From Mytilus galloprovincialis (Eukaryota > Mollusca > Bivalvia > Mytilida > Mytilidae), in contig NC_134849.1 of assembly GCF_965363235.1 (NCBI RefSeq), positions 19,556,863 through 19,620,862 of the forward strand: DNA of 64,000 bases, read 5' to 3'. Positions 24,660-36,078 of this stretch are shown piece after piece. The notes beneath the pieces were generated by a model. It was not told where the DNA came from. It saw nothing but the letters and a program-made list of their open reading frames with translations, and did not search any database. The position numbers and the translations under genes are program-made. Each line of letters begins with the position of its first letter. The stretch's first letter is position 1.

Positions 24660-27600
24660 GTAAAAAGAACTTTCTACTAATTTAATGTTCAATGATCCTT
24701 TTTGTAATTTCAGGAACTTCATACGGTTATCATTCTATCCGTTTAACGGAATTTTACAAAATTTTGAGGTATGTAGAGAACTCATTTGGTCAGATAATGT
24801 GGATAAGCTTTGGAAAACGTAAATTAGTATGTGAAACTTCTATCTGTAAATCAAATACAATTTATAATAGTTCAGAATGCAAAAACAAATTTCGTATCAA
24901 TAAGTTAATAGTTTATTATTAAAGTCTTATATTTCTTTTCTTTTTTTTATTTGATTTGTTATCTATTTCTTTTATAATTCTTTTTATGTATTGATTTATT
25001 AATTTCTTTACCTTTATTTATTTATTTGTTCTCTCATATTTTATAGAAACAATTTCATGTGAATATTATGGGATACCACTTTAATTTTCATGTTTATTTT
25101 TAAAGATTGTAAACTTTATTTTCATTTTAGCTGGTTAACGCTCTTATTAGCTCTTTAAATATTTACACCACAATACTAAAACAAATTTATATAAGATTGT
25201 ATATTGGCATTCAAATCAAGGACTAAATAAAACACAGCTCGCATACGGTATATTGAGAAAGATGATTGTGAAAAAATTAAATACTATTCAACTACAAAAT
25301 AAGTAAAAATATTTGTTGTATTACAACATTCTAAAAACATTTGAATGAAGAAATGTGTGTGTTAAAATGGCTCAACTTCCTTTTTCATTTATAACAATTT
25401 GTTTATCTTTGATATGCTTATTCATTGAAAACGTTTGCTAGTTAAATAAGAACTGTAGCATATCTTTTGTTTTGGTGAAGTTGACTATCTCCTTAATTTC
25501 TACAAAAGTTTTTAAATAATTCAATAAGAAAATAATATTTATTATATTTCATTGGTCATTACGGAGGCAAACTTTCCTCTTCCCTTTTTAATGAGATATC
25601 GATAGGGATCTGCCTCGTATAAATACAAATACTGTACATCAACATCATTTATATCAGATGAGTTTTTTTCTTCATTAATAATAACAACAAAAAAATCTTG
25701 ACGTACCACGGACTAGTCACCTTTATTGTTTTAGACCATAGGCTCCTGAGAGCATGTGTTGTTAACCTTGATTTGTTTATATCTTCAAAAATGGACAATC
25801 AATTATAAAATTCAAAATGTTTAAGACCGATCACTTCTTTAAAGAATCTACTAACGATTTCGAAAAAAATAAATTTAGTTGTAGATATTGTTCTCCGATG
25901 AGATTTGCTATTTATCTATAGTTTAACGACATAAACAGATTGAACGATCGTCAATAATTACATTAGATGTATGTTTCATTATAATATTTTATTCTGAATG
26001 GCTAACTGCACATCACGTGTTATTCCGCAAGCAGTTGCATTGCTCAATACAACTTTTCATTCATGATAACACGTGCTCCAACAATAAAGTGCACAGGTGA
26101 ATTAAATAATAAAATATATAAAATTCGTGTTTTCATAATCATAGCTAAAAAATGTAATTATAAGTAAGTATTGAATGCTTCTTTTTGTAACTTTATAGGG
26201 TTGTAAAAGCGTTGACCGTGCGTACATTTTTAGAATGAAGCGCTTCCGCGCTTCAGACAAAATGTACTTCGGTCAACGCTTTTACACCCCAATAAATTTA
26301 CAAAAGAAGCATTCAATTCTTAATTAAATGGAAATAATGCAATTTGGAGTCATCGGTCAATTTAGCTATGTTCAATTATTGTAGATATTTTCTTGCTGTT
26401 AATGTCTGATTATTCAAATTTCTAACTATCAGTTAAAGGCTTTAAGATATTACCATATATAACACTGAAGATTTGTAAAAGTCGTAACTAACGGGCAAAC
26501 AATCCCATAAATTCTAATTATTACCTTGATTTATTTATATCTTAAAAAATGGACAATCAATTATAAAATTCAAAATGTTAAGACCGATCACTTCTTTAAA
26601 GAATATACTAACGATTTCGAAAAAAAAATAGATTTAGTTGTAGATATTGTTCTCCGATGAGATTTGCTATTTATCTATAGTTTAACGACATAAACAGATT
26701 GAACAATCGTCATTAAACGGAAATAATGCAATTGGGAGTCGTCGGTCAATTTTGCTATGTTCAATTATTGTAGATATTTTCTTGCTATTAATGTTAGATT
26801 ATTCAAATTTCTAACTATCAGTTAAAGGCTTTAAGATATTACCATATATTACACTGAAGATTTGTAAAAGTCGTAACTAACGGGCAAACAATCCCATAAA
26901 TTCTAATTATTACCAGAATTGTACTAACATGAGCAACATGACGGATTAGAATAATCTGATACCCCTTCCGGAGCAACTGAGATCGACCCCAGTTTATTTT
27001 GGGTTCGTGTTGCGTAGTCTTTTTTTTTCTATATTTTGTTTTGTGTACTAATGTTTTGTTATCTTTTTCTTTTTTGCCATGGATTTTTTCACCTATTCGT
27101 TATAGCTTTGTAACAGATGTTTCAATGTCTTATTTTTACTGATCATATTGGGTTTTGTCTTAAACATAGTTGTGGAGGAAATTGTGATAGAAAAAATATA
27201 ATATGACGTATTTCTTTTGCTGTGTGAAAAAACCCATGTTCTAAATCCAATAAAATTTGTTTGCACATGCGTATATTGACTACTGCAGAATAATGAATTT
27301 TATCAAATAAGTATGCATTTAATATATATTTCATTTACTTAAAACACTCACAAACTCTTGTATAATGGTGCCAGCCGTTTGCTTCTTAACAAAAAAAAGC
27401 GACTTGATGGAAGAGCCAACACAAACGCTCTACACTTATAGAGATCGGACATCGAGCTCACCTTAATTGTCATAATCAGAATCGAAACAATTAATGCAAG
27501 TTATACTTTATTGTAGTTTTAACATGATTCTGCATTATATTCGTATTATTTTAGCCCTCACTATCGCTCGGGTAAAAATAATTACGAATATAATGCCTAC

Positions 27601-30076
27601 CCATGTAAATACTAAAATTAAGTAAAGCTTGCATCATTTAATTCTTAAACATAATGCTATTTTAATTTAGTTTATATTCAATAATGTGGATTTTGTCATT
27701 TTATTGGCAAATCATAATTAGATATGAATAATTACCCGAGATGATTTGATTCCTTTCTAGAAAGTTGGAAGGTTCCTATACGAACGACATTACATCAAGC
27801 TATTGGACTAGTGTCTGGTACATTATTTTTATTGGTCGTATCTTTAACCATCAACATTGTCACTAAGCAGAAGCTGTTTTGTACTATTACAAAGGTTTCT
27901 GCTTTAGGGACAGGCATAACCGGAGGTAAGCTATAGTTTGTTTATATTTGAAGATTAATAGAACGAATGTCCTTTTTACCGGAAAAGTCTAACACTGTAG
28001 GAAGCAATAGAAAAAAAAGAAGGTCGAAGATATGTATTAGAATTGATGGTGATTGAAGGAATAGAAATTAAAATAAGGTTGACAACACAAATGACAGGAG
28101 TCACAAGCTACAAGACATGTGAATGAACTAACAGTGATTTATGCAAATCATTAGGCCTTTTTTTTATTTTTATCTCGCACCGTTAGCATCATGGGAAGCT
28201 ATACATGTGTAAAATCAAAAGATCAAACACATCAAACGAATGGACAACAAATGTCAGATTTCTGACTTGGTACAGGCATTTTCTTACGTAGAAAATGGTG
28301 GATAGCTAGTCACTTGTATGATAGGTTCATCAAATTCTTTTATATTGACAACGATGTGTGAAAAAAAAGCCGAAGATAAAAATGTTAAAAATAAGGGCAT
28401 AGCAGTGAACATTTTGTTAAACCTTATCACTATAAAAAGCAACATTTAAACAAAGATGCAAAAAATTGTTTATGTCCATGTTGTTTTGTCATGCTTTTGT
28501 TTAGTTAACTACAAACCAATTCTTGAGTAATTAACGTATTTATAATTGCCTATGAAGAAATATTTGATATATATCAAAGAAATTTAAATAAAAAGTAAAA
28601 TTTGTTAATCATTTAGAGTTAAAAGTTAAGTACAGGATATATATCATACCACATTGAGACCAAACGAAATACGATTACGTGGTCAACTTTCGGTTGAGTA
28701 ATTCATATGCTCTATAAGCTGTATATCAATAAAATTAATGTTGTTGTATTGTTTGTAAAGTTTCTTTTATGAGAAAGATGCAAGTTCTTATTTGCACTGT
28801 GTTGTACGAATTACACGAATTACAGTTTATGACTGTTATGGGATTCGTGCTGTTTATTCTTTAGTTTTCTATGTTATGTCATGTGTACTATTATTTGTCT
28901 GTTTGTCTTTTTCATTTTTAGCCATGGCATTGTCAGTTTATTTTCGATTTATGAGTTTGACTTTCCCTTTGGTATCTTTCGTCCCTTTTTTATGACTATT
29001 TTCCTGTTTTTTTTTGTTAAAGCTGCAATGTGTAATGCAAGTGACTCTTTCATATCAGTAAACAGCCCAGGTATGAATGCAAATTAAGCAACTAACCACC
29101 ACAGTTTAAATGACGTGAATAAGAGAAAATATTAGTGACCGCTCGGCCGTCGAAAATGATCATAACCATGCCATTTGGTTAGCTATAACAAAACCACGAA
29201 GTGACAAAATACTAAACCATTTCGGACAATAACAGATAAAAAAATGTAGCCATGATTTATGGAAAAAAAATAATCGAAATCAAATAAGGCAGACAATAAC
29301 CACTACAAACCAGCAAAATATTGGATTTTAACTTCATACAAATGAATTAGACGCGGTTAAACATGTTGGCAGAGCTTACTCCTTGCATAACCTTGGACAT
29401 TGGTGTAATCTTATAACATAAGATGAAACTATAAAAATAAGTTGGAATTGGTTTGATTTGACATCAGGTTAACACGAAATACAAAACATATCGACAAGAC
29501 ACACGAAGTACCAATCTAAGAGAAACTGCAGGTATTGAATTTAAAACATTTTATAAATAGAAGACCTATCCTATTCTCTCAGACTATACAATAAATAAAC
29601 AAATCAACGGTTTAAATGTCAAGAAGTGGTGAATCGATGGAGAATAGCATTGATAAAATACTGATAAAGAGTTTGGCTTTTAATTATATGATTTTTACTT
29701 TTCTCAATTTTTTTATATAGGTTATTTTACCTTGGAAGCTATTAGTGATTATAAACTCGGAATTCCTAAAGCGTTATCCATAATGGCAAGTGATCCGGCC
29801 AATGGAATCTACCATCCAGAAAAGGAGGAGATGCAAGTTGGATATAACTTGGCAAAGTACAGTGCTGTCACTACGATTATAGGTTGTGCATTCATTCTTG
29901 GTAATATTGGTCTATATATCCCGTTTGGCGATGGAAAATGGATTTGGCAAAAGAAAACAGAAGTTATACCTGAAATAAAGAAATGTCCAAAACAATTGAC
30001 AGAAACCAAAAAGCTAGAACGATCAGTGAAAAATAAAGGAGATATTGTCACTGTGAAAGAATTTGTACCAGAGTAA
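24383..30076 (+). CDS. Gene D: four-TM claudin/PMP22-like membrane protein, second subfamily
   Basis: Join of 24383-24659, 27761-27925 and 29721-30076: 798 bp, 265 residues, GT-AG introns of 3101 and 1795 bp. The start MGKLLK was chosen because genes E and F begin MGKCVK and MGKFLK; an in-frame ATG at 24368 would add five residues. TM1 about 10-34; loop 1 has PGVKWNEY (W41) and TLW at 59-61 and carries a C and H-rich insert absent from E and F; exon 2 begins E-SWKVPIR; loop 2 has HPEKEEMQVGYN; TM4 about 190-215; the tail of about 49 residues starts FGDGKWIWQKK and is lysine-rich. It shares exon structure and the W-LW signature with the minus-strand genes. Membrane location is predicted; function unknown. 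Confidence 0.86.
25768..26917. repeat. Tandem duplication A-B / A'-B' in gene D intron 1, first copy split by an insertion
   Basis: Block 25768-25955 recurs at 26527-26714 (shared GACCGATCACTTCTTTAAAG and TCTCCGATGAGATTTGC). Block 26323-26525 recurs at 26715-26917 (shared AACTAACGGGCAAACAATCC). In the second unit the blocks are contiguous; in the first they are separated by the foldback element at 25956-26322. The unit is about 390 bp and highly similar between copies. Confidence 0.8.
25956..26322. mobile_element. Foldback (hairpin) element inserted in the duplicated block
   Basis: The 3' half is a long hairpin: GAATGCTTCTTTTTGTAA and GTAAAAGCGTTGACCG near 26174-26222 are mirrored by CGGTCAACGCTTTTAC and ACAAAAGAAGCATTC at 26270-26314 around a GAAGCGCTTCCGCGCTTC centre. 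The other half starts ATTACATTAGATGTATG. The duplicated host block gives the empty site, with TTAA-like bases at the junction. A second copy lacking one hairpin arm is at 32461-32756. No ORF. Confidence 0.7.
26955..27120 (+). repeat. Dispersed repeat fragment (CTTCCGGAGCA / GGGTTCGTGTTG family)
   Basis: CCTTCCGGAGCAACTGAGAT and TTGGGTTCGTGTTGCGTAG match the family seen at 58458-58790 and 38180-38440. Confidence 0.55.
27530..27595. repeat. Palindromic foldback sequence, gene D intron 1
   Basis: GCATTATATTCGTA and TACGAATATAATGC are perfect inverted copies around an imperfect stem with CCCTCACTATCGCTCGGG. Possibly a small foldback element. Confidence 0.55.
27761..27925 (+). CDS. Gene D exon 2
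   Basis: 165 bp, phase 1 at both ends, acceptor CCTTTCTAG, donor CGGAG|GTAAGC. Encodes ESWKVPIRTT, TM2 and start of TM3 ending GTGITGG. Too short for simple ORF scans; found by homology to the other exon 2 copies. Confidence 0.85.
28193..28460 (+). repeat. Dispersed repeat (TTGGTACAGGCATTTTC family), gene D intron 2
   Basis: Shares AACACATCAAACGAATGG, GACTTGGTACAGGCATTTTC and ATTGACAACGATGTGTGA with copies at 50290-50560, 53395-53600 and 59885-60200. No ORF. Resembles a common mussel SINE- or MITE-like repeat; class uncertain. Confidence 0.65.
28830..29010 (+). repeat. Dispersed repeat (GTTTGTCTTTTTCATTTTTA family), gene D intron 2
   Basis: GTTTGTCTGTTTGTCTTTTT, TAGCCATGGCATTGTCAG and TTATGAGTTTGACTTTCC match minus-strand copies at 38180-38440 and 58458-58790. 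Short frames over it are repeat-derived. Confidence 0.65.
29721..30076 (+). CDS. Gene D exon 3
   Basis: 356 bp after TTTTATATAG. Begins GYFTLEAISDYK, contains TM4 and GKWIWQKK, ends in TAA after VKEFVPE. Confidence 0.87.
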
Positions 30077-31309
30077 ATTTTAATTGGTTCTAAACAACTG
30101 TCATTGCTAACTATACTTTTTGTTTGGTTTAACAATATGATTTTATTTATATTAATTTTGGTTTCCAAACTTTTGTCGAATTGTAGTTTAATTCTCTTGA
30201 AACTGTTTCTAAGATAGTTGGCAAACAGAACACTCACTTATTAGTTCATAAGGAGTGTATCATACATTAAGAAGAAATATATGTGTATATATATAAATGT
30301 CTTAGAATATAACTTAAACATTGATACAATTAATAGGATGCATGGCAAAAACATACGTTTGTAACTGAACTACACAAAGTTGTATTAAACGTTTAACTTA
30401 TGTATTGATATTTTATAAGTTGTACATGTATGATTTCAAGATTGTTAGTTTATTTTTTTTTAAATCTTTTCTCGTCTCTCTCAGTGAGTCCAGCAGGTTC
30501 AGAAATCCGTAACTGGTGCATTCCAAATCTCTCTCTTTTGTCTTCCTTGCGTGTCCCTCTTTTTTTGTTTTTCTTAATGATTTGAAATTTGACGTTTGCC
30601 AAATCATGCCCTTCTCTTTAAAATGTGTTGTGATTGGGCATTTTTTTTTCTATTAGACTCTTCGATGAAATATCTGGATATTGAGTAATGTGCCCCCTGA
30701 GTATAATGGTGTGAAAAATGTGGAAGACTAAAAAAAGAGACAGTTAATATTTTTCTAAATTTAATCGAATATTTAGTGATCAACTGGTGTCTTCTTAAAA
30801 GAATTTAGAAAGTGATTTTGAAATGGAAATCACAACACACAAAATGACTGACCAGGTAACGAAAGGCAAATACCAACAACAATAAAAATTGGACTTTTTT
30901 TTTGAAAATACACAAAAAGATAGTGGTAAAAGAGTCCAATCATCCAGTAGTTCGTATAACTTATCTTCATCTAAACCAAATTTTAAAAAGGTAGCGTGAA
31001 TAGCCAACCTTGATTCATCTCTCATTGGCTCTAGATCTGTTGTTTCTAAAAATCCCTGTTCTGAACAGATCATATCATTCATTGTAAATAAAACAGTATT
31101 TAAATTATCGGATGTTGTAAGTGCCTCGCTAAGAGTTTTTAGACTCCAACACTCCTCTAATCTCTGGAAAAATAGGAATGATGAAATCTACAATTGTACT
31201 GATCGTTGACGATAGTATTATGCATCATCTACTTACAAGTAAATGTAATAAAGAAGCACTTGTTTTAAAAGATATTGAACTTTTAAACATTTAAACAGAG
31301 CAAATAAAA
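30077..31309. other. Intergenic after gene D; one unassigned exon-like frame
   Basis: Apart from the minus-strand frame at 30795-31167 I see only AT-rich sequence and short chance frames, including one at 30413-30607. Confidence 0.45.
30795..31167 (-). CDS. Unidentified exon-like ORF
   Basis: A minus-strand frame runs open from an acceptor-like CTATTTTTCCAG at 31168 to a stop at 30795. It reads RLEECWSLKTLSEALTTSDN, continues through MNDMICSEQGFLETTDLEPM and DESRLAIHATFLKFGLDEDK, then ELLDDWTLLPLSF, and ends in a hydrophobic stretch. Composition is protein-like and acidic, unlike chance frames around it. I do not recognise a domain. No start or partner exon is certain; a donor-like CACAG|GTAAGTCTG lies on the same strand at 32394. 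It could instead belong to a transposon, since LINE pieces lie next to it on the plus strand. Confidence 0.3.
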
Positions 31310-32283
31310 AGCAAATAAGACAAGTGTGAAGACAGAGTCGAGGAACAGAAACAGTATTCTCGAAGAAACAGTTTACGATTCCATATTGTTCCTACACTTT
31401 CAGACGTCAAAGGCGATATTATCAAGCCTATAGAAACATCTTCCATTATCCTAGGTATTTTCCATTAGCATTTGAAATTGAATTTAGACACGAGAGAAAT
31501 TGACAGATCCCATCCCTCAGGTGAGATTACAGACGGGAAAATGTCCATCATTGTAAGTTTTCTGTCGTATCGTCAGAGGCAGTTAGTTTTTAGCAAGAAA
31601 CATTATTTGAAGGAAAACACAAACAAAACTTTCATTGCTGAATTTTTTTTTTAAAACAACACGTTAAATATTTGTATGCTTCCGAAGCGTTTTTACCTTC
31701 TTCAGGAACGCTCAAAGCCAAACATTTAAAAAATTCCGATGGATGTATATTTAGTACTAAAAACCTCACTAAAATCCATATATACAGTCTTTTGCACAGA
31801 CTAATAACATTTTATTGACAAAGGTCAAATAAATTCGGTTTGAACACATGCAGGGAACAAATTAATGTAACAATCTGAGAATTGTCGTCCGAAAGTGGTA
31901 ATTTCAAGGCATGACCTATATAAACTTGGTGTGGAAGTTCTTGAAGGTGATGAAGGTTTATCCGAACATTCATAACATTGTTGTACACTTTATATATTAG
32001 TATAGGCATATTCCAACATTTTTTATTATTTGAAAGCAAATTTTATACTTTATGCTATAAGAATAAAAAAGCGCTGAACAATTTTTACTGTGGAAACCGT
32101 ATACTATCTGTATTACATGCAAGGCTGCAAAACCGTTATTGTACTCATAAAACTGTTTTGTTCAATGCAACCTTAGTACAAAATGCCAATTGTTTATGTT
32201 GCTTTATAAATGAAGATGATAAACTATGTTTATTATATTGTAACAACTTTTCATCACAAAGAGTATCAAGCGTGTTTTCTTAA
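31310..32283 (+). mobile_element. LINE remnant: ORF1-like piece and reverse-transcriptase tail
   Basis: At 31322-31654 the plus strand reads CEDRVEEQKQYSRRNSLRFH and, after one stop, REIDRSHPSGEITDGKMSII plus SFLSYRQRQLVFSKKHYLK, a pattern typical of LINE ORF1 proteins (coiled-coil end, RRM-like part, then the RSH and GK motifs). At about 32050-32283 it reads LHARLQNRYC and a C-x2-C pair with NEDDKLCLLYC, typical of the C-terminal end of LINE ORF2. Most of ORF2, with endonuclease and polymerase, is missing between them, so this is a dead, internally deleted copy. The clade cannot be told by eye. Confidence 0.6.
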
Positions 32284-32460
32284 CTTTATTTCTGTAACAG
32301 ATTTTACTTGATCATGATCTGTAGGTTCATCATAAAAAATGGATAAGTATGGCCGTATTTTCACCCCAAAAACTACTCAGTATACAGACTTACCTGTGCT
32401 ATTTGGAATGTTTGAAGGCCTGGCATCCACATAAAAGTTAAATTCATATTGCATATCATA

Positions 32461-32756
32461 ATAATTACATTAGATGTATGTTTCATTATAATATTTTATT
32501 CTGATTGGCTAACTGCACATCACGTGTTATTCCGTAAGCAGTTGCAATGCTCAATACAACTTTTCATTCATGATAACACGTGCTCCAACAATAAAGTGCA
32601 CAGGTGAATTAAATAATAAAATATATAAAATTCGTGTTTTCATGATCATAGCTAAAAAATATAATTATAAGTATTGAATGCTTCTTTTTGTAACTTTATA
32701 GGGTTGTAAAAGCATTGACCGTGCGTACATTTTTAGAATGAAGCGATTCCACTTAA
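32461..32756 (+). mobile_element. Second copy of the foldback element, truncated
   Basis: Near-identical to 25958-26254 from ATTACATTAGATGTATG through TGACCGTGCGTACATTTTTA, then diverging, so one hairpin arm is missing. Confidence 0.7.
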
Positions 32757-33183
32757 TAAAAACTGTTTTTTTGTAAATGCTTTTTCTTGATATTGAGGAA
32801 AAACTCTTATACAAGTTTTAAAACACTTCATGGAATAATAAATTTATCATGTCAAAACTGTTTAATTCGGTTTTATTTAACTAAAACAAAACTGTATGGT
32901 TTTCAACAATGAGCAAAACCAATACCCCATAGTAAGCTATAAAAGTTCTCGAAATGACGCCACTTTCGACGACGTTGTTGTGTCTCACTGCCGCTACATT
33001 GATGTCGAAGGCCCGACACAAATAAAAAGACTAATACTTTTTTGTAAACAATTGAGACACTTCAAATCAACTTACACTAAAGTCACAGGAAAATCGTGGG
33101 AGGGGGCTCGAACTAAGTGACAAAGCATCGATAATATAAAATAAGAATTATCCGATTTATTTTTAGCGTTAATGATCGTATAT

Positions 33184-33560
33184 ACTAAATTTAGTCCTGG
33201 TATCTATGATGAGTTTATTTACAACCACTGGGTCGATGCCACTGCTGGTGGAGATTTCATTCCCCGAGGGTATCACTAGCCCAGTAGTCATTTTTGTCAT
33301 TGATATGGTTATATTTATAAGTTTACTGGTTACAATTTTTGAATTTTTTGATAAACTAAGGCTTTTCTACCTCAGGCATAGATTACCTTAGCTGTATTTG
33401 GCAAAACTTTTAGGAAATGCTCTTCAACTTCATAAGTTATTTGGCCTTTTTAACTTTTTTGGATTCGAGTGTCACTGATGAGTCTTTTGTAGACGAAACG
33501 CGCGTCTGGTGTATACTAAATATAGTCCTGGTATCTATGACGAGTTTATTTGAACATATA
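33184..33560 (+). repeat. Ribozyme-bearing repeat, partial tandem dimer
   Basis: The string TAGTCCTGGTATCTATGA followed by GAGTTTATTT occurs at about 33193 and again at about 33527, some 335 bp apart, enclosing one complete unit with the ribozyme at 33469-33512 and the segment ATTACCTTAGCTGTATTTGG shared with the units at 48500 and 49180. Confidence 0.65.
33469..33512 (+). ncRNA. Type I hammerhead ribozyme motif
   Basis: Order on the plus strand: stem I arm GTGTCA, CTGATGA, stem II GTC-loop-GAC, GAAA, a minimal stem III (AC-GCGC-GT), the GTC cleavage triplet ending at 33506, then stem I arm TGGTGT. Six stem I pairs form, several of them G-U. All invariant core bases are present. It lies in a dispersed repeat, so the RNA would come from transcribed copies. 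Confidence 0.7.
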
Positions 33561-34679
33561 TACGAATATAAATCTTTTACTTTTAATCAATTGAATTCTC
33601 TGATCTACCTCGCACTAATTGAAAAATAAACTTTTTGGAATATCTGTTTTACAAGTGACGATGAACATGTTTCAGTTTTCTTAACCACAATACCTTCATC
33701 TTTTTTGAATCATTTGAACCTCCAAATAAAACCAAATCACTCGATTTGTAATTTCGCGAAAAACACGACAGGCGCCACACCTTTCTGGGGGAAATCTATT
33801 TCGCCGAGCTGAACGAGTCAAAAAAAAAATTGAAGGGTTTTGGAGCCGCTGAAAGCCCAAGAAGCTATAGAACAAATGATGCAAAATCATGCTCCCCAGA
33901 CACTTTTTCATTCTGAAAATGCAAGTTTTGTTTTTATATTTGTTTACAAATATTTTGGTCTCAAAGCAAAATGTATAGATTTAGTGTAAGACTAAAATTT
34001 CTAGGAACAACATCAAAAGACCAAGATGCACGATAAAGCAAAAATGGAATTCACATAGTTAAGTCTGTGGCTGATGGTTTTATTTCTAAACTCATATTCA
34101 ATTTCATAACAAAATTACTAGATTACAAAAGGAATGCACTAACAGAAGGGCAATCAATGAACAAAAGACAAATAAATAAGAAACATTGATCAATATTACA
34201 TCAAGTTAAGTGAAACCAATATTCAAACATTTCAAGTATATTGACATAATATTTATACTTTTATTTTTAATCTATGAAGAATCTGGTGCCATTTCATACT
34301 TTCGATTAGACCTGCTGAGTTATTCATTTTCAAAACATTGCAAGTCAAGTCATTCATTTTCAAAATACCACAGAACAAACCATTTATTTTTGTGATTATC
34401 AAGGCTGAGTTGTTTATTTTCAAAATCCTCCTGTCCCCCTCCCCAGAATATCAAATGGTCGTCCCCTTACTCAAAGTCGAAACTCAATGGACTTTAATTC
34501 TAAGCATGACTTGAATTCGTAAACTAACTCAAAGTTTAACTCAAACAGTAACCCGAACTTTAATCTGAACGCTAATGAGATGGATGGCCACACGCATTCA
34601 AGGCACATACAACGTGGAAATCTATCTAAAATAGAACAGTTTTTTTCCGAATTGGTCACGTGGTTTTACCTCATCAAAT

Positions 34680-35190
34680 AATTGGATAACCACATCAAAG
34701 AATTACAGGACTACATCAAAGAATTACAAGACCATATCAAATAATTAAAAAAAACACATCAAATAATGAAACAAGCAAGTAGTGTAAAATCGTCAAATTT
34801 TAAAACATCATTACGTTATGTTAAAACCATATAAAGAATAGACACATCATCATTACGAAACAACAAAACCACATCATGTTATGAAACAACTACATTACGT
34901 CAAGTCACATACACATCAAGTAATGTTGAAACCACATTGACTAATGACACAACCATATTAAATAATGATGAAACCACATCGAGTAATGACAAAACCATAT
35001 TGAGTAAAGAAAAAACTATATCAAGTCAATACGAAACCATATCGTGTAATATCGAAATATCATTAAGTAATTACTATTCCATATTGAGTTATGTCAAAAC
35101 ATCATTACGTAATGTCAAAACCATATTAAGTAAAGACAAAATATCATTAAGTTATAATAAAACAACATTAAGTAATATCAGAGTTCCACA
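34680..35190 (+). repeat. Diverged 21-bp minisatellite (ATTAAGTAATGACAAAACCAT-like)
   Basis: From about 34930 units start every 21 bp, such as ATCGAGTAATGACAAAACCA and ATTACGTAATGTCAAAACCA. Earlier units from 34680 are less regular (CATCAAAGAATTACA). Because 21 is divisible by 3 the array keeps a frame open at 34937-35320, which should not be read as a gene. Confidence 0.75.
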
Positions 35191-36078
35191 TAAGACAGTT
35201 GTGGCGTTCCATACTTGTGTATATTTATGTGCGTATTGGAGACGACGTTTTGAAGTTGAAAAAACTTGTTTAATCGATTTGTCAATTTTTGAATACATAA
35301 TATGTTTAAACTATCAGTAGAAACAAGACATTGTCTCTTCGAAAGTTTGCAGACTGAATCAGGTTGTTGATGATAGTAATAGTGCTTTAATTTATCATTT
35401 TTATGAGACAGAGTCCTCGTTGGGCGAGTCATTTAATTATTTCACTTCCTGTTGCACACCAACTATTCAGTTTTAATATATTCCTGTCTTGGTCAAGGTT
35501 GAATAACAGATGATTACGAATTATGCATTTTATGTGACGATGGGTGTTTTCTGCAATTGAAAAAAGAGTAACACAACCAAAAAATCCTACTTTAATTAGT
35601 TAATTTTAATGTTTGTCTGCGTTGAATAAGTGAATACGAGATTTGTAAATAACATTTTGATATTACTCTATATTTCGAACTGAGAAAATTTTGTTCATTT
35701 TTAATAAAAGGCACTACTAGCCTGACAAAATATTAAACAAAACCGTCAATTTATTTTAGGTTATAGCAGATTTTTTTAAGCATTGAAATATTTTCTGAAG
35801 GTTGTACAAGATCCTGACTTAATGTACAAAAACATGTATTGTTTGGATCGCAACTGTGGAAAATAACACTATGTATATGTACACCAATGATATAAAGGGT
35901 TATGATTTTATGATTTCATTATAGTACTTAGTGATTGGTGAAGGTAGTTTCATAAAAGTAGTTTAATCCAACTCTCTGTAATGTTACCTTTTTCTGGTCG
36001 ATAATTAAATTTCAATTGTTTTATTAGGTCTTTCCACCTTTCCGTGTGGAAAGAGCTATTGATTTTGTTTTGATTATT

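Noticed and set aside
28792-29087. Hydrophobic frames resembling membrane proteins
   Set aside because: They translate a T-rich dispersed repeat; the same peptide pattern appears from copies at 38180 and 58458.
29809-30237. 142-codon minus-strand frame
   Set aside because: Antisense to exon 3 of gene D.
34937-35320. 127-codon Thr/Ser/Asn-rich frame
   Set aside because: Produced by a 21-bp minisatellite; no start context, no splice signals, no similarity.
35178-35432. 84-codon minus-strand frame
   Set aside because: Overlaps the minisatellite edge and has no splice or homology support.
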